A program made the translations under genes and the position numbers. DNA of 9,217 nt from Methanosarcina sp. Lineage in GTDB: Archaea; Halobacteriota; Methanosarcinia; Methanosarcinales; Methanosarcinaceae. Positions within the stretch are counted from its first letter, which is position 1; each line of letters begins with the position of its first letter. Positions 1-6,160 of the stretch are shown here, piece after piece. The notes under the pieces were generated by a model. The model was not told the DNA's origin. It saw nothing but the letters and a program-made list of their open reading frames with translations, and searched no databases. The DNA is taken from the NCBI GenBank assembly GCA_013331265.1, contig DUGS01000063.1:15179-24395 (forward strand). The letters run 5' to 3'.

Positions 1-384
1 TTCAATGTCCATGGAAACTCGCATAGTGTCCCTCATGCAATTTATAATCATTCAAATGAATCAGGTAATGAAATATTAATTTTAATGAGCATGTAATATT
101 AATTTTAATGAGAATGTAATCTTTATAATGAAAATGCAATGTTTATATTCAGTAATTAATCCGGCCAATAGTGTAAAAGGTAATCCTGGTATAATGAATC
201 AAGATGGGGAGTGGAAATATCTATGCCAGATCTTTTTAATTTTTGTTGACCTTTCCTGCTGCTTAGTAGATGAATTCAGTTATATAGTTTGCTATTTATG
301 GTTTATCAAAAGAGGTAAAAGTGGTACTTTCTTCTAAATTACTATTCTTTTCTAAGTAGATATCCTCCTTACTCCTTTTTTTCC
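1..384. other. Left-edge region with no convincing gene
   Basis: This AT-rich stretch holds a two-copy 23-bp tandem repeat (listed separately) and several short open frames. One frame is open from the window edge to a TAA at 94-96 (31 codons) and could be the end of a gene lying to the left. Nothing in it is recognisable, and its last codons fall inside the 23-bp repeat. A 69-codon frame at 128-337 has no ribosome site and no protein-like pattern. I see no RNA gene here. Confidence 0.5.
72..117. repeat. 23-bp tandem repeat, two copies
   Basis: Positions 72-94 and 95-117 are adjacent 23-bp units differing at one base (GAGCATGT versus GAGAATGT at the unit end). The units are very AT-rich. The following 23 bases (118-140) match only about half, so a third copy is not claimed. 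No function is evident. Confidence 0.75.
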
Positions 385-411
385 ATAGATTCTCCCTGTT
401 TAAGAATCTAT
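385..411 (-). terminator. Hairpin over the stop of the 408-1427 gene
   Basis: Perfect 9-bp arms at 385-393 (ATAGATTCT) and 403-411 (AGAATCTAT) enclose a 9-base loop. The structure overlaps the TAG stop of the minus-strand regulator gene. Read on the minus strand it is followed by an A-run rather than a T-run, so it may be a 3'-end processing or stabilising hairpin rather than a classical terminator. Confidence 0.4.
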
Positions 412-1427
412 TCATCGGGAATTCGGATAATATTTCCTCTGCCCCTTTTGAACTTCTCAATCAATCCACGCTCTTCGAGATCTGAAAGCATGAGGCTTAC
501 TTTGGACTCTGAATAAGGAGACTTTTTCCGGAGTTCTCTCTGAGTAATTCGATTCCCATTAGCCCGTATCAGATTCATCATTTCTTTTAGGTCGTCAGGC
601 AGACTTGCCTCCGGGTTTTCGGGCCCTATGGAACTCAACGAATCAGATATCTCTTCAGACAGGGAATTAACGGATATTTTTGAGTCATCTGGCAACTTCA
701 TTCCTTGCTGCACAGGTGTCTCTGTATCAGACATATCTTCTTCTACAATATGAGGTGCGTAAGGCTCGTAATTTATGTTTGGAACTTCTTCAATTAAACC
801 AGCTTCACCGGTATCTGCATATCCAGACATTTTTGCCCCTGTTGTGAAATTTTCAGGTTCCGATATATCTGGTTCTGGTGCATTAATAGTTTGAGTTTCT
901 CCGGGGGAATCTGCTGCCTTTTCAGGAGGGGTTCTTTTTTCCTTTTTCACTAAATAACCAGCCAGAAGCAGGATACAAAGTGCAAGTAAAGCAAATATCA
1001 AGACCGTATTTTGTGAGCTTGCCTGAGATTGAGTTTCTTCCTCCTCAATATTCAGGTCAACATTTTCAAAGTCCTCCTGGTTAAGAAGATCCTCCTGATA
1101 AATTGGGAAAAGGAGAAGATCGTGAACATATTCACCATCATCGGAAATTGTAACATTTTCTTCAGTTTTATAAATCACAGTGTTCTCTTCAAGATAATTA
1201 GCGGTTATTTTGTATGTGCCTGGAGTAAGGTTAAATGAGTATTTGGCATCCGTTGCAACAAAAGACTGCTCTGGAGTAGAGTTTATCTCAACTACTGTGT
1301 TTTCCAGGGGTTTAAAGCTATACCACTCATATGCTGTCCCGTGAATCGTCGCAGCAAGCGCATTTCCCTGAACAGACATCAGAAATATAAATACACAGGC
1401 GACCTTGAAGAGCTTTCTAAAATTCAC
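408..1427 (-). CDS. Membrane-anchored regulator: exported beta-sandwich domain, one TM, cytoplasmic winged helix
   Basis: The 339-aa protein has a signal peptide (residues 1-25; hydrophobic VACVFIFLM, cleavage near ALA/AT). Residues 27-108 resemble a carboxypeptidase-regulatory-like beta-sandwich (IHGTAYEWYSFKPLENTVVE, then TPGTYKITANY). An acidic stalk follows, then one membrane span (141-160) ended by KKEKR, an acidic/proline-rich linker (about 165-270) and a C-terminal winged helix (275-338: MMNLIRANG, ITQRELR, ESKVSLMLSDLEERGLIEK, wing RGRGNIIRI). The inferred topology is sensor outside, DNA-binding domain inside. Such membrane-tethered winged-helix proteins are frequent in Methanosarcina. 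The start is a GTG with no clear ribosome site; it is chosen because it gives a complete signal peptide. The gene is divergent from the secreted coiled-coil module, which makes that module a candidate target (inference). Ligand and operator are unknown. Confidence 0.85.
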   Translation of the reverse strand: MNFRKLFKVACVFIFLMSVQGNALAATIHGTAYEWYSFKPLENTVVEINSTPEQSFVATDAKYSFNLTPGTYKITANYLEENTVIYKTEENVTISDDGEYVHDLLLFPIYQEDLLNQEDFENVDLNIEEEETQSQASSQNTVLIFALLALCILLLAGYLVKKEKRTPPEKAADSPGETQTINAPEPDISEPENFTTGAKMSGYADTGEAGLIEEVPNINYEPYAPHIVEEDMSDTETPVQQGMKLPDDSKISVNSLSEEISDSLSSIGPENPEASLPDDLKEMMNLIRANGNRITQRELRKKSPYSESKVSLMLSDLEERGLIEKFKRGRGNIIRIPDE

Positions 1428-1784
1428 GCAGCTTTAAATGGGTTTTTAGCATAAATCTTTTACTTTTCCTTGCCAGAAGTCCAAAAGTACAGAATGCAAG
1501 TTAATTGGTCATCGGTTAATGAATTTTCTCGCTCATATGCTATCGGTTTTGGAACAAAACTTAGTTATGAATATCAGACACAAAAAATAAATTTATAATC
1601 TTATTCTAACTTCGCTTCAATGAAGTTTTGAACAATTATTGCGGAAATAGGTAAAAGTTATTCAGAGTCCTCACCTAATAGAATATACGTGAAGGCAAAT
1701 TAAAGTTTTATCAAGGAAATAAAGATCATATCAAGCTTGGAAGCTTATATATAATTATTAATCAGTTTTATCCCGAAAAGTATG

Positions 1785-1791
1785 CTTATAT
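1785..1791 (+). promoter_or_regulatory. TATA box of the first coiled-coil gene
   Basis: CTTATAT lies 57 bases before the ATG at 1842. A matching element (CTTATATA) sits 60 bases before the paralogous gene at 3953, and both are followed by a similar TTTCCTAT-like stretch, which supports a shared promoter design. A competing TATA-like run lies at about 1745-1755. Confidence 0.5.
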
Positions 1792-1826
1792 TTCCCTATT
1801 CCCTTATCACAATGTTATAACTTGCC

Positions 1827-1834
1827 AAAGGAGG
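1827..1834 (+). promoter_or_regulatory. Ribosome binding site AAAGGAGG
   Basis: AAAGGAGG ends 7 bases before the ATG at 1842. It matches the archaeal anti-Shine-Dalgarno sequence strongly and fixes the start of the 390-aa secreted protein. Confidence 0.85.
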
Positions 1835-1841
1835 CAGTCAG

Positions 1842-3014
1842 ATGAAAAAATCAGTAATTGTTCGATATCTGGCTTATATCACATTTATATTAATTATACT
1901 TTGTATTCTGCCTGGAGGATCACTTGCTGCCAAAGGCTCTTCAGAGCATGGAAATGGAGCCCAGTATGCAGGCGAGAGTATTACAGGTTCAGATAATAAT
2001 GGAAAAGACAGTGTAAAGGATAGTAGTAGCACTGAAAATTCCGATCCTGAAAATGTGAATGATCAAGGCAGAGCCCAAAAACATGATCAGGGTAACTCTG
2101 CATATACAGGTTCAGAAAATAAAGGAAAAGACAGTGTAAAGGATAGTAGTAGCACTGAAAATTCCGATCCTGAAAATGTGAATGATCAAGGCAGAGCCCA
2201 AAAACATGATCATGGTAACTATTCTGCATATATGCTTGAAAGAAAACAGATACGGGAAGATCTCCAGTTACAGAAGAGTGAATATAGGGAAGCAAAAGAG
2301 GATTTTCTTAAGGTGAGAAAGCAAATTCAAGCAGGAAAGCTTAATTCTAACTCTGAAGAAGGTGTAGATGCCACAAAACTCTACCTGAATTCCAGTATTA
2401 GTTATATGATTGTCCATCTGAAAAACGTAAATACCAACATGCAGTACTCAAACGGTAATGGAACTGAAGAGAAAATTGTAGCCATAAAAGAGAGTATTAA
2501 ACTGCTTGAGGCTGAACAGGCAGAAGTTGTAAATGCTTCCAGCCAGCAAGAACTTATTGATTCGGTCAGATCCGTGCGCGAAATATGGACTAATGCGCAG
2601 AAAACCAGTTTGATAGGTGCAGGACAAATTGTTAGCCAGAGAATAGGGGAATTCCTTGATAAGTCCGAAAATCTCTCAGAAGAACTCGATATTGAAATTC
2701 AGAGCCTGAACGAGAAAGGCGTTGATACGGCTGCCCTTCAGACAAGGCTTGCAAGTTATAATTTATATATAAAAGCTGCCCGGGAGAAAAAAGCAGCCGC
2801 AGATTCTATTTATGAAGATGAAAACGCTACCCAGGAAAATCTGAAAGTGGCAAATAATTACCTGCGCGAATCTCTGAATAATGTGAATAAGGCGAATCAG
2901 ATACTCAGAGTAATTTTCGACGAACTGAAAGAATATGACTTCAAAGAAATTTATGAAATCCATAGTAAAAATAGCACAAAAACAAAACTTAATAATACTA
3001 AAAGTACAAATTAA
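1842..3014 (+). CDS. Secreted coiled-coil protein, module copy 1, with internal 41-aa repeat
   Basis: The 390-aa protein has a signal peptide (1-29; hydrophobic ITFILIILCIL, cleavage near SLA/AK) and no other membrane span, so it is predicted to act outside the cell. Residues 48-130 are two copies of a 41-aa polar, probably disordered repeat (core KDSVKDSSSTENSDPENVND). Residues 131-365 are charged, heptad-like helices predicted to form coiled coils. This part aligns with the 344-aa paralogue at 3953; by hand count 81 of 187 residues are identical (179-365 against 124-310), without gaps. Sequons N183, N206 and N231 are shared with the paralogue and suggest N-glycosylation. The C-terminus (KNSTKTKLNNTKSTN) differs from the paralogue's acidic tail. 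A small lipoprotein gene follows after 148 bases, also as in the paralogous pair. I do not recognise a family with a known function; a surface or envelope structural role is inferred. Confidence 0.85.
   Translation: MKKSVIVRYLAYITFILIILCILPGGSLAAKGSSEHGNGAQYAGESITGSDNNGKDSVKDSSSTENSDPENVNDQGRAQKHDQGNSAYTGSENKGKDSVKDSSSTENSDPENVNDQGRAQKHDHGNYSAYMLERKQIREDLQLQKSEYREAKEDFLKVRKQIQAGKLNSNSEEGVDATKLYLNSSISYMIVHLKNVNTNMQYSNGNGTEEKIVAIKESIKLLEAEQAEVVNASSQQELIDSVRSVREIWTNAQKTSLIGAGQIVSQRIGEFLDKSENLSEELDIEIQSLNEKGVDTAALQTRLASYNLYIKAAREKKAAADSIYEDENATQENLKVANNYLRESLNNVNKANQILRVIFDELKEYDFKEIYEIHSKNSTKTKLNNTKSTN
1983..2228 (+). repeat. 123-bp in-frame tandem duplication inside a CDS
   Basis: Units start at 1983 and 2106 (period 123 bp, 41 codons). 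They are almost identical: two substitutions near the start (GATAATAAT versus GAAAATAAA), one near the end (GATCAG versus GATCAT) and one extra TAT codon in the second unit. The paralogous gene lacks the element. The near identity points to recent duplication or ongoing homogenisation. Confidence 0.95.
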
Positions 3015-3015
3015 T

Positions 3016-3047
3016 ATTTATCTGTATTAACTAATAATTTATCTGTA
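3016..3047 (+). repeat. 11-bp direct repeats after the first coiled-coil gene
   Basis: ATTTATCTGTA occurs at 3016-3026 and 3037-3047, just after the TAA stop. Ten bases of it recur at 3857-3866, upstream of the paralogous gene. They may be leftovers of the module duplication or chance in AT-rich DNA. Confidence 0.35.
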
Positions 3048-3162
3048 AAAACGGCACTCCTGTGAACAAGATGAATTCTATCCCAAAGGAGAAAAACAAC
3101 GTCACCCGGAGAAATGACTGAGAATTTCTCTGAGGACAGATTTTAAACTAAGGAGACAGAAA

Positions 3163-3429
3163 ATGGTTAAACTCGTTCATCTGTTTGTACTATCAGCCTT
3201 AATTTTCTGGCTTGCAGGGTCCGGTTGTGTTGGAAATAATACGTCTGATGTAAAGGAGGCAGGAATCGTCCCTGAAGTTGCCGAGGCAGAGAATGGAGTC
3301 CCAGATTCAGGAGTGGGACTTACTCCAGCTGAGATTCAGGAAATTGACGGTGACATGGCTGAGCTTGAGAACCTGCTGAATAATGCAAGCGTTGAGGAAG
3401 AAATAGTACTTGAAGAGCCGCGAGAGTGA
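3163..3429 (+). CDS. Small lipoprotein, module copy 1
   Basis: The 88-aa protein begins with a lipoprotein signal (HLFVLSALIFWLAGSGC) with the predicted lipidated cysteine at residue 22, followed by VGNN. Residues 23-50 are a variable acidic linker. Residues 53-85 form a conserved acidic helix (LTPAEIQE, then LENLLNNAS and EEE) that matches the second lipoprotein without gaps, 18 of 33 identical by hand count, including a sequon (N74). AGGAG at 3151-3155 lies 7 bases before the ATG. The leader (GAATTTCTCTGAG at about 3122) resembles that of the second lipoprotein. It sits 148 bases after the coiled-coil gene on the same strand and is probably co-transcribed. A role as membrane anchor or partner of the coiled-coil protein is inferred from the repeated pairing only. 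Confidence 0.82.
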   Translation: MVKLVHLFVLSALIFWLAGSGCVGNNTSDVKEAGIVPEVAEAENGVPDSGVGLTPAEIQEIDGDMAELENLLNNASVEEEIVLEEPRE

Positions 3430-3784
3430 GCGAAAAACGGTGAAAGAAACTAAAATTAGTGAGAAGAGATGAAAAAATAAGAGATGAAATTGGAATAAAA
3501 ACATGAAGAGATAAAAACAAAATAAAAAGTAAAATAACATAAATTTGATTGGAAGATAACTAACTTGAAAAATATCCTTTCTTACTCCTGTCTTCTCAAA
3601 ATCTTCTTTTCAAGCATTAATATTACATCCAGCCTCTTCTATTCAATTTGCTCATCCGGTTCTAATTTGTTAGTTTCATTCGGTTTGATGATCTCTGATT
3701 ATTTGGCTTATATACTCCAAAAACAGATGATTGAACCTTTTGTTATTCTTCTGCGCCTTACATAGCTGAAACTATCTTCCTTTA

Positions 3785-3800
3785 ATATCTCTTGAGATAT
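3785..3800. repeat. Palindrome upstream of module copy 2
   Basis: Perfect 7-bp arms ATATCTC (3785-3791) and GAGATAT (3794-3800) are separated by TT. The site lies about 100 bases upstream of the TATA box at 3893, a plausible spot for a dimeric regulator, but no equivalent is seen before the first module. Confidence 0.4.
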
Positions 3801-3892
3801 AAAGGCTTATAAAACGTTATACAGAGGGTAGAAAAACTTCAAACTTTGAATTTCATATTTATCTGTTGATTATCACCCTTATAAAAAATATA

Positions 3893-3900
3893 CTTATATA
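3893..3900 (+). promoter_or_regulatory. TATA box of the second coiled-coil gene
   Basis: CTTATATA, preceded by an A-rich stretch (AAAAAATATA) that could serve as the BRE, lies 60 bases before the ATG at 3953. It corresponds to the element at 1785-1791 before the paralogue. Confidence 0.6.
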
Positions 3901-3936
3901 GTTTCCTATCTCAGTAATATTACAACTAAATAATTT

Positions 3937-3944
3937 AAAGGGGG
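3937..3944 (+). promoter_or_regulatory. Ribosome binding site AAAGGGGG
   Basis: AAAGGGGG ends 8 bases before the ATG at 3953. It occupies the same place as AAAGGAGG before the paralogue and supports the chosen start. Confidence 0.7.
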
Positions 3945-3952
3945 TAAGTCAT

Positions 3953-4987
3953 ATGACAAAATTAGGGGAAATCATCCGCTATGCTTCTTATCTAACTTTA
4001 ACACTTATACTCTTTAGTATCCTGTCTCCAGCAGCTCTTGCAGGTAATGGGGTTGGGGCAGGTAATAATGCTAAATATGAAAATATTCCTGAAGCTCCTC
4101 AGAAAAAAGACCTCGTCAGTGGAGAAACTCAGGTCAGAAATCAATCCGAAAACAAAACTCTGGAACGAGTACAGCTTAGAGAAATAACTCAGGAGAGGGC
4201 ACAGTTAAAAGAGCAGTTCAAGACCCAGAAAAGCAACTATCAAATGGCTAAAAAGAATTTCATTGCAGTCCGAAAACAGCTCAGGTCAGGAAACTACGAT
4301 GAAGGAGACCTGGAAATTACAAGGGAATACTTGAACGCAAGCATTGACTATATGATAGCTCATCTTGAAAAAGTTCAGTATAACCTTGAACAGTCAAACG
4401 GTAATGGGACAGAAGCCAGAATTACTGCTGTCCAGGACAGGATAAGCCAGCTGCAGGAAGAAAAAGAAGCAATTGGAAATGCATCAGGGCTTGAAGAACT
4501 TGCAACTGCAGCAAGTTCGGTACGCGGAACCTGGAATAATGCAAAGCAAAGCGCAGTTGCGGAAACAGGAAAAACTGCCAGTGAGAGGATAGATAAATTA
4601 CTGGACAAATCCGAAGATATAGCCGAACGTCTTGAAAATGAAATCGACGCAATGAAAGAAGCCGGTATTGAGACTGCAGAACTCGAAGCAAAACTTGCTA
4701 ATTATAATGAACTTATGGACTCAGCCGAAGAAAAGACTGAGGCAGCCGAAGAAATCTTCGAAAAAGAAGATGCAACTCCAGAAGAACTGGAAGAAGCAAA
4801 CAAATACCTGCAAAATGCACTCGAAGAAATACATGAAGCAAATGAGGTTTTGAAAGAAATCTTCGGTAAACTGGAACCATACAGAGAACAGTACAGGCTC
4901 GAAGAACAAAACCAGGAAAGTTCTCAAATAGGTAACGAGGACGTAGACGACAGCGCAGACGATACAGAAGATGAAGACGACGCTTAA
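3953..4987 (+). CDS. Secreted coiled-coil protein, module copy 2
   Basis: The 344-aa protein is a paralogue of the 390-aa protein at 1842. The signal peptide spans 1-30 (hydrophobic YLTLTLILFSIL, cleavage near ALA/GN). Residues 31-65 are a short polar segment where the paralogue has its 41-aa repeats. Residues 65-310 are predicted long charged helices with coiled-coil character (for example QLKEQFKTQKSNY and LLDKSEDIAERLENEIDAM). The C-terminus is a run of acidic residues (DVDDSADDTEDEDDA). Sequons N128, N151 and N176 sit at the same spacing (23 and 25 residues) as N183, N206 and N231 of the paralogue. No further membrane span is seen, so an extracellular location is predicted. The lipoprotein gene follows after 55 bases, a tighter arrangement than in copy 1. 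Function is unknown. The shorter, less repetitive form may be closer to the ancestral state (inference). Confidence 0.85.
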   Translation: MTKLGEIIRYASYLTLTLILFSILSPAALAGNGVGAGNNAKYENIPEAPQKKDLVSGETQVRNQSENKTLERVQLREITQERAQLKEQFKTQKSNYQMAKKNFIAVRKQLRSGNYDEGDLEITREYLNASIDYMIAHLEKVQYNLEQSNGNGTEARITAVQDRISQLQEEKEAIGNASGLEELATAASSVRGTWNNAKQSAVAETGKTASERIDKLLDKSEDIAERLENEIDAMKEAGIETAELEAKLANYNELMDSAEEKTEAAEEIFEKEDATPEELEEANKYLQNALEEIHEANEVLKEIFGKLEPYREQYRLEEQNQESSQIGNEDVDDSADDTEDEDDA

Positions 4988-5042
4988 TGACGTGACTACG
5001 AATTCCTCTGAGAAAGAAACTTAACAGTTAAGAGGGAAAAGA

Positions 5043-5288
5043 ATGGTAAAATTCACACATTTGTTTGTAATGTCAATTTTAGTATTCTGGCTTGCAGTAT
5101 CCGGTTGCGTTGGAAATGAGACTGATGCGAAAGAGGAAGGTCCGGCCTCAAATGCCTCTGTAAATACTTCAGCCAATAAGGGGCTTACCGAAGCAGATGT
5201 TCAGGAGTTTGATGAAAACGTTACAGACCTTGAAGATCTGCTTAAGAATTCAAGCCTTGAAGAAGAGATAGATATTGAAGAATTCTAA
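5043..5288 (+). CDS. Small lipoprotein, module copy 2
   Basis: The 81-aa paralogue of the 88-aa lipoprotein at 3163 starts with HLFVMSILVFWLAVSGC; cysteine 22 sits in a good VSGC lipobox and is followed by VGNE. Residues 23-46 are a variable linker rich in N, S and A. Residues 48-80 carry the conserved acidic helix (LTEADVQEFD, LEDLLKNSS, EEEI) with a sequon at N69 matching N74 of the paralogue. An AGAGGG purine stretch at 5031-5036 lies 6 bases before the ATG. The gene starts 55 bases after the coiled-coil gene and very likely shares its transcript, which seems to end at the hairpin 5340-5370. It is predicted to be lipid-anchored on the outer face of the membrane; no function is known. Confidence 0.82.
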   Translation: MVKFTHLFVMSILVFWLAVSGCVGNETDAKEEGPASNASVNTSANKGLTEADVQEFDENVTDLEDLLKNSSLEEEIDIEEF

Positions 5289-5339
5289 GGAAAAAAGTTG
5301 AAGTGATTAATGAACATGAGGAAAAAGCTCCAAGAATAA

Positions 5340-5370
5340 AAAAGATGCTCTCATTTGAAGAACATCTTTT
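5340..5370. terminator. Bidirectional terminator-like hairpin between convergent genes
   Basis: Arms 5340-5350 (AAAAGATGCTC) and 5360-5370 (GAACATCTTTT) pair over 11 bp with one mismatch around a 9-base loop. On the + strand it is followed by CTTTATTTTT; on the minus strand the arm runs into TTTTTTATTCTT. It lies between the convergent lipoprotein and phasin-like genes and overlaps the stop of the latter, so it can serve both. Confidence 0.6.
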
Positions 5371-5677
5371 CTTTATTTTTCATTTTCTGGACTTCACCCT
5401 CCAGAATCTCTAACCTTGATTCAAGCTCATGCATATCTTTTCTGGTAAAGACATCGGCCTTTGAGATGGCATCCTGTATCTTGTCACTAATTTTCTTTTC
5501 GAGGTCAACCCTCTGTTTCTTACTCTCTTCAACCAGGTCCTGAACAGCTTTTTTGCCTTCTTCTTTGCTAATATCCCCTTTATCAACCAGGTCTTTTACA
5601 AGCTCATTTACTCTTTCTTCAGTCATTGCCCACAGGCCAGCTCCTATGAGCCCAATTTTTCTAACTGATTCTTTCAT
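5351..5677 (-). CDS. Phasin-like coiled-coil protein
   Basis: The 108-aa protein (111 aa if the GTG at 5686 is used) resembles the small phasin-like family (PhaF-type, COG3937). It has a short hydrophobic N-terminal segment (RKIGLIGAGLWAMTEERV), a helix-turn pattern ELVKDLVDKGDISKEEGKKA, a long charged helix (QDLVEESKKQRVDLEKKI) and a final coiled coil after the typical TRKDMHELESRLEILE. Phasins coat polyhydroxyalkanoate granules in bacteria. Many archaeal and bacterial members of this small family occur without granule genes, and no PHA gene is visible here, so granule binding should not be assumed. The ATG at 5677 is preferred over the GTG at 5686 because a GGGCGAG purine stretch lies 8 bases before it. 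The gene is convergent with the lipoprotein gene and shares its terminator-like hairpin. Confidence 0.78.
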   Translation of the reverse strand: MKESVRKIGLIGAGLWAMTEERVNELVKDLVDKGDISKEEGKKAVQDLVEESKKQRVDLEKKISDKIQDAISKADVFTRKDMHELESRLEILEGEVQKMKNKEKMFFK

Positions 5678-5748
5678 GTATAACACTCGCCCTGGATTAT
5701 TCGTCTGAACACAATTAATTTAAAGTGATGTATGATATATTATAAAAC

Positions 5749-5802
5749 TTATAATGTATTAAGAGGTTGTAATGTATTAAAAGGTTGTAATGTGTTAAAA
5801 AT
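5749..5802. repeat. 18-bp tandem repeat, three units
   Basis: Units at 5749-5766 (TTATAATGTATTAAGAGG), 5767-5784 (TTGTAATGTATTAAAAGG) and 5785-5802 (TTGTAATGTGTTAAAAAT) differ by a few bases. They lie upstream of the phasin-like gene near its presumed TATA box and could be regulator sites or simple slippage products. Confidence 0.75.
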
Positions 5803-5830
5803 ACTTTTATCATAAAAAAATACTTTTATC
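5800..5830. repeat. 12-bp direct repeat AATACTTTTATC
   Basis: AATACTTTTATC occurs at 5800-5811 and 5819-5830, 19 bases apart start to start. It immediately follows the 18-bp tandem units. Confidence 0.6.
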
Positions 5831-6160
5831 TTTATAATATATTTTTATTATTAGAAAACATTCATGTTTCAACAGTGATAATCTTATATTCCGGAAATTA
5901 TATTTTATCCTGCAAATATCCAGTAAATTTCTTTTACTCTTTCTACCTGACCACCCGTTAATTGACTTTCATATGATATGGATTAGTTGAAAAGCCGTTA
6001 AATCTTTCGTTACGACGTCCGGGATAAATTTTCCAGTTATCTGGTTTTGCTTCAACACATGAGAATACAGTGTAATATTTTTAAATACAAATGGAGTGTA
6101 TGAATAGAGTATTTCATAATGGATGTCTAATCTTTTTCAAGTGTCCAGGTGGCGAAATAA

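Larger units (their letters stand above)
1428..1841. other. Divergent intergenic region between regulator and module 1
   Basis: The 414 bases hold the promoters of two divergent genes and no credible ORF. Visible elements are a 6-bp inverted repeat at 1608-1613/1622-1627 (AACTTC/GAAGTT), two AAGCTT hexamers separated by GG (1733-1738, 1741-1746) followed by a TATATATAAT-like stretch, and a second TATA box at 1785-1791. The repeats are possible regulator sites, but nothing in the sequence shows which protein binds them. Confidence 0.5.
3430..3952. other. Spacer between module copies 1 and 2
   Basis: The 523 bases hold no credible gene. Positions 3430-3540 are strongly purine-biased on the + strand (repeated GAGATGAAA). 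This changes to pyrimidine-rich DNA at about 3570-3670. A 66-codon TTG frame at 3565-3765 has no ribosome site and low-complexity content, and I take it as chance. The right end holds a palindrome (3785-3800) and the promoter of the second coiled-coil gene. Confidence 0.5.
5687..6160. other. AT-rich divergent spacer with short repeats
   Basis: The 474 bases separate the phasin-like gene from the membrane protein at 6161. Close to the phasin side lie 18-bp tandem units (5749-5802) and a 12-bp direct repeat (5800-5811, 5819-5830). A TATAATATATC-like stretch at about 5732-5746 could be the phasin promoter (minus strand). A TTTTTAAATA element at about 6077-6086 could be the + strand promoter of the 6161 gene. 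I see no ORF or RNA gene. Confidence 0.5.

Noticed and set aside
1..96. Open frame from the window edge ending at TAA 94-96, possibly the end of a gene to the left
   Set aside because: Only 31 codons, no recognisable motif, and its end lies inside a 23-bp tandem repeat; the sequence cannot support a call.
128..337. 69-codon frame on the + strand
   Set aside because: No ribosome site, odd composition and no recognisable pattern; probably chance.
1981..2295. 104-codon minus-strand frame containing a repeated histidine/tyrosine-rich pattern
   Set aside because: It is the antisense shadow of the 123-bp repeat in the well-supported secreted protein gene.
3071..3121. 16-codon ORF between the first coiled-coil gene and its lipoprotein
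   Set aside because: No ribosome site before its ATG, and no counterpart in the matching spacer of copy 2.
3565..3765. 66-codon TTG frame in the spacer between modules, with hydrophobic residues
   Set aside because: No ribosome site; the hydrophobic look comes from the pyrimidine-rich DNA.
5749..5830. Possible CRISPR array
   Set aside because: Units are 18 bp and directly adjacent, with no unique spacers of normal length and no cas genes.
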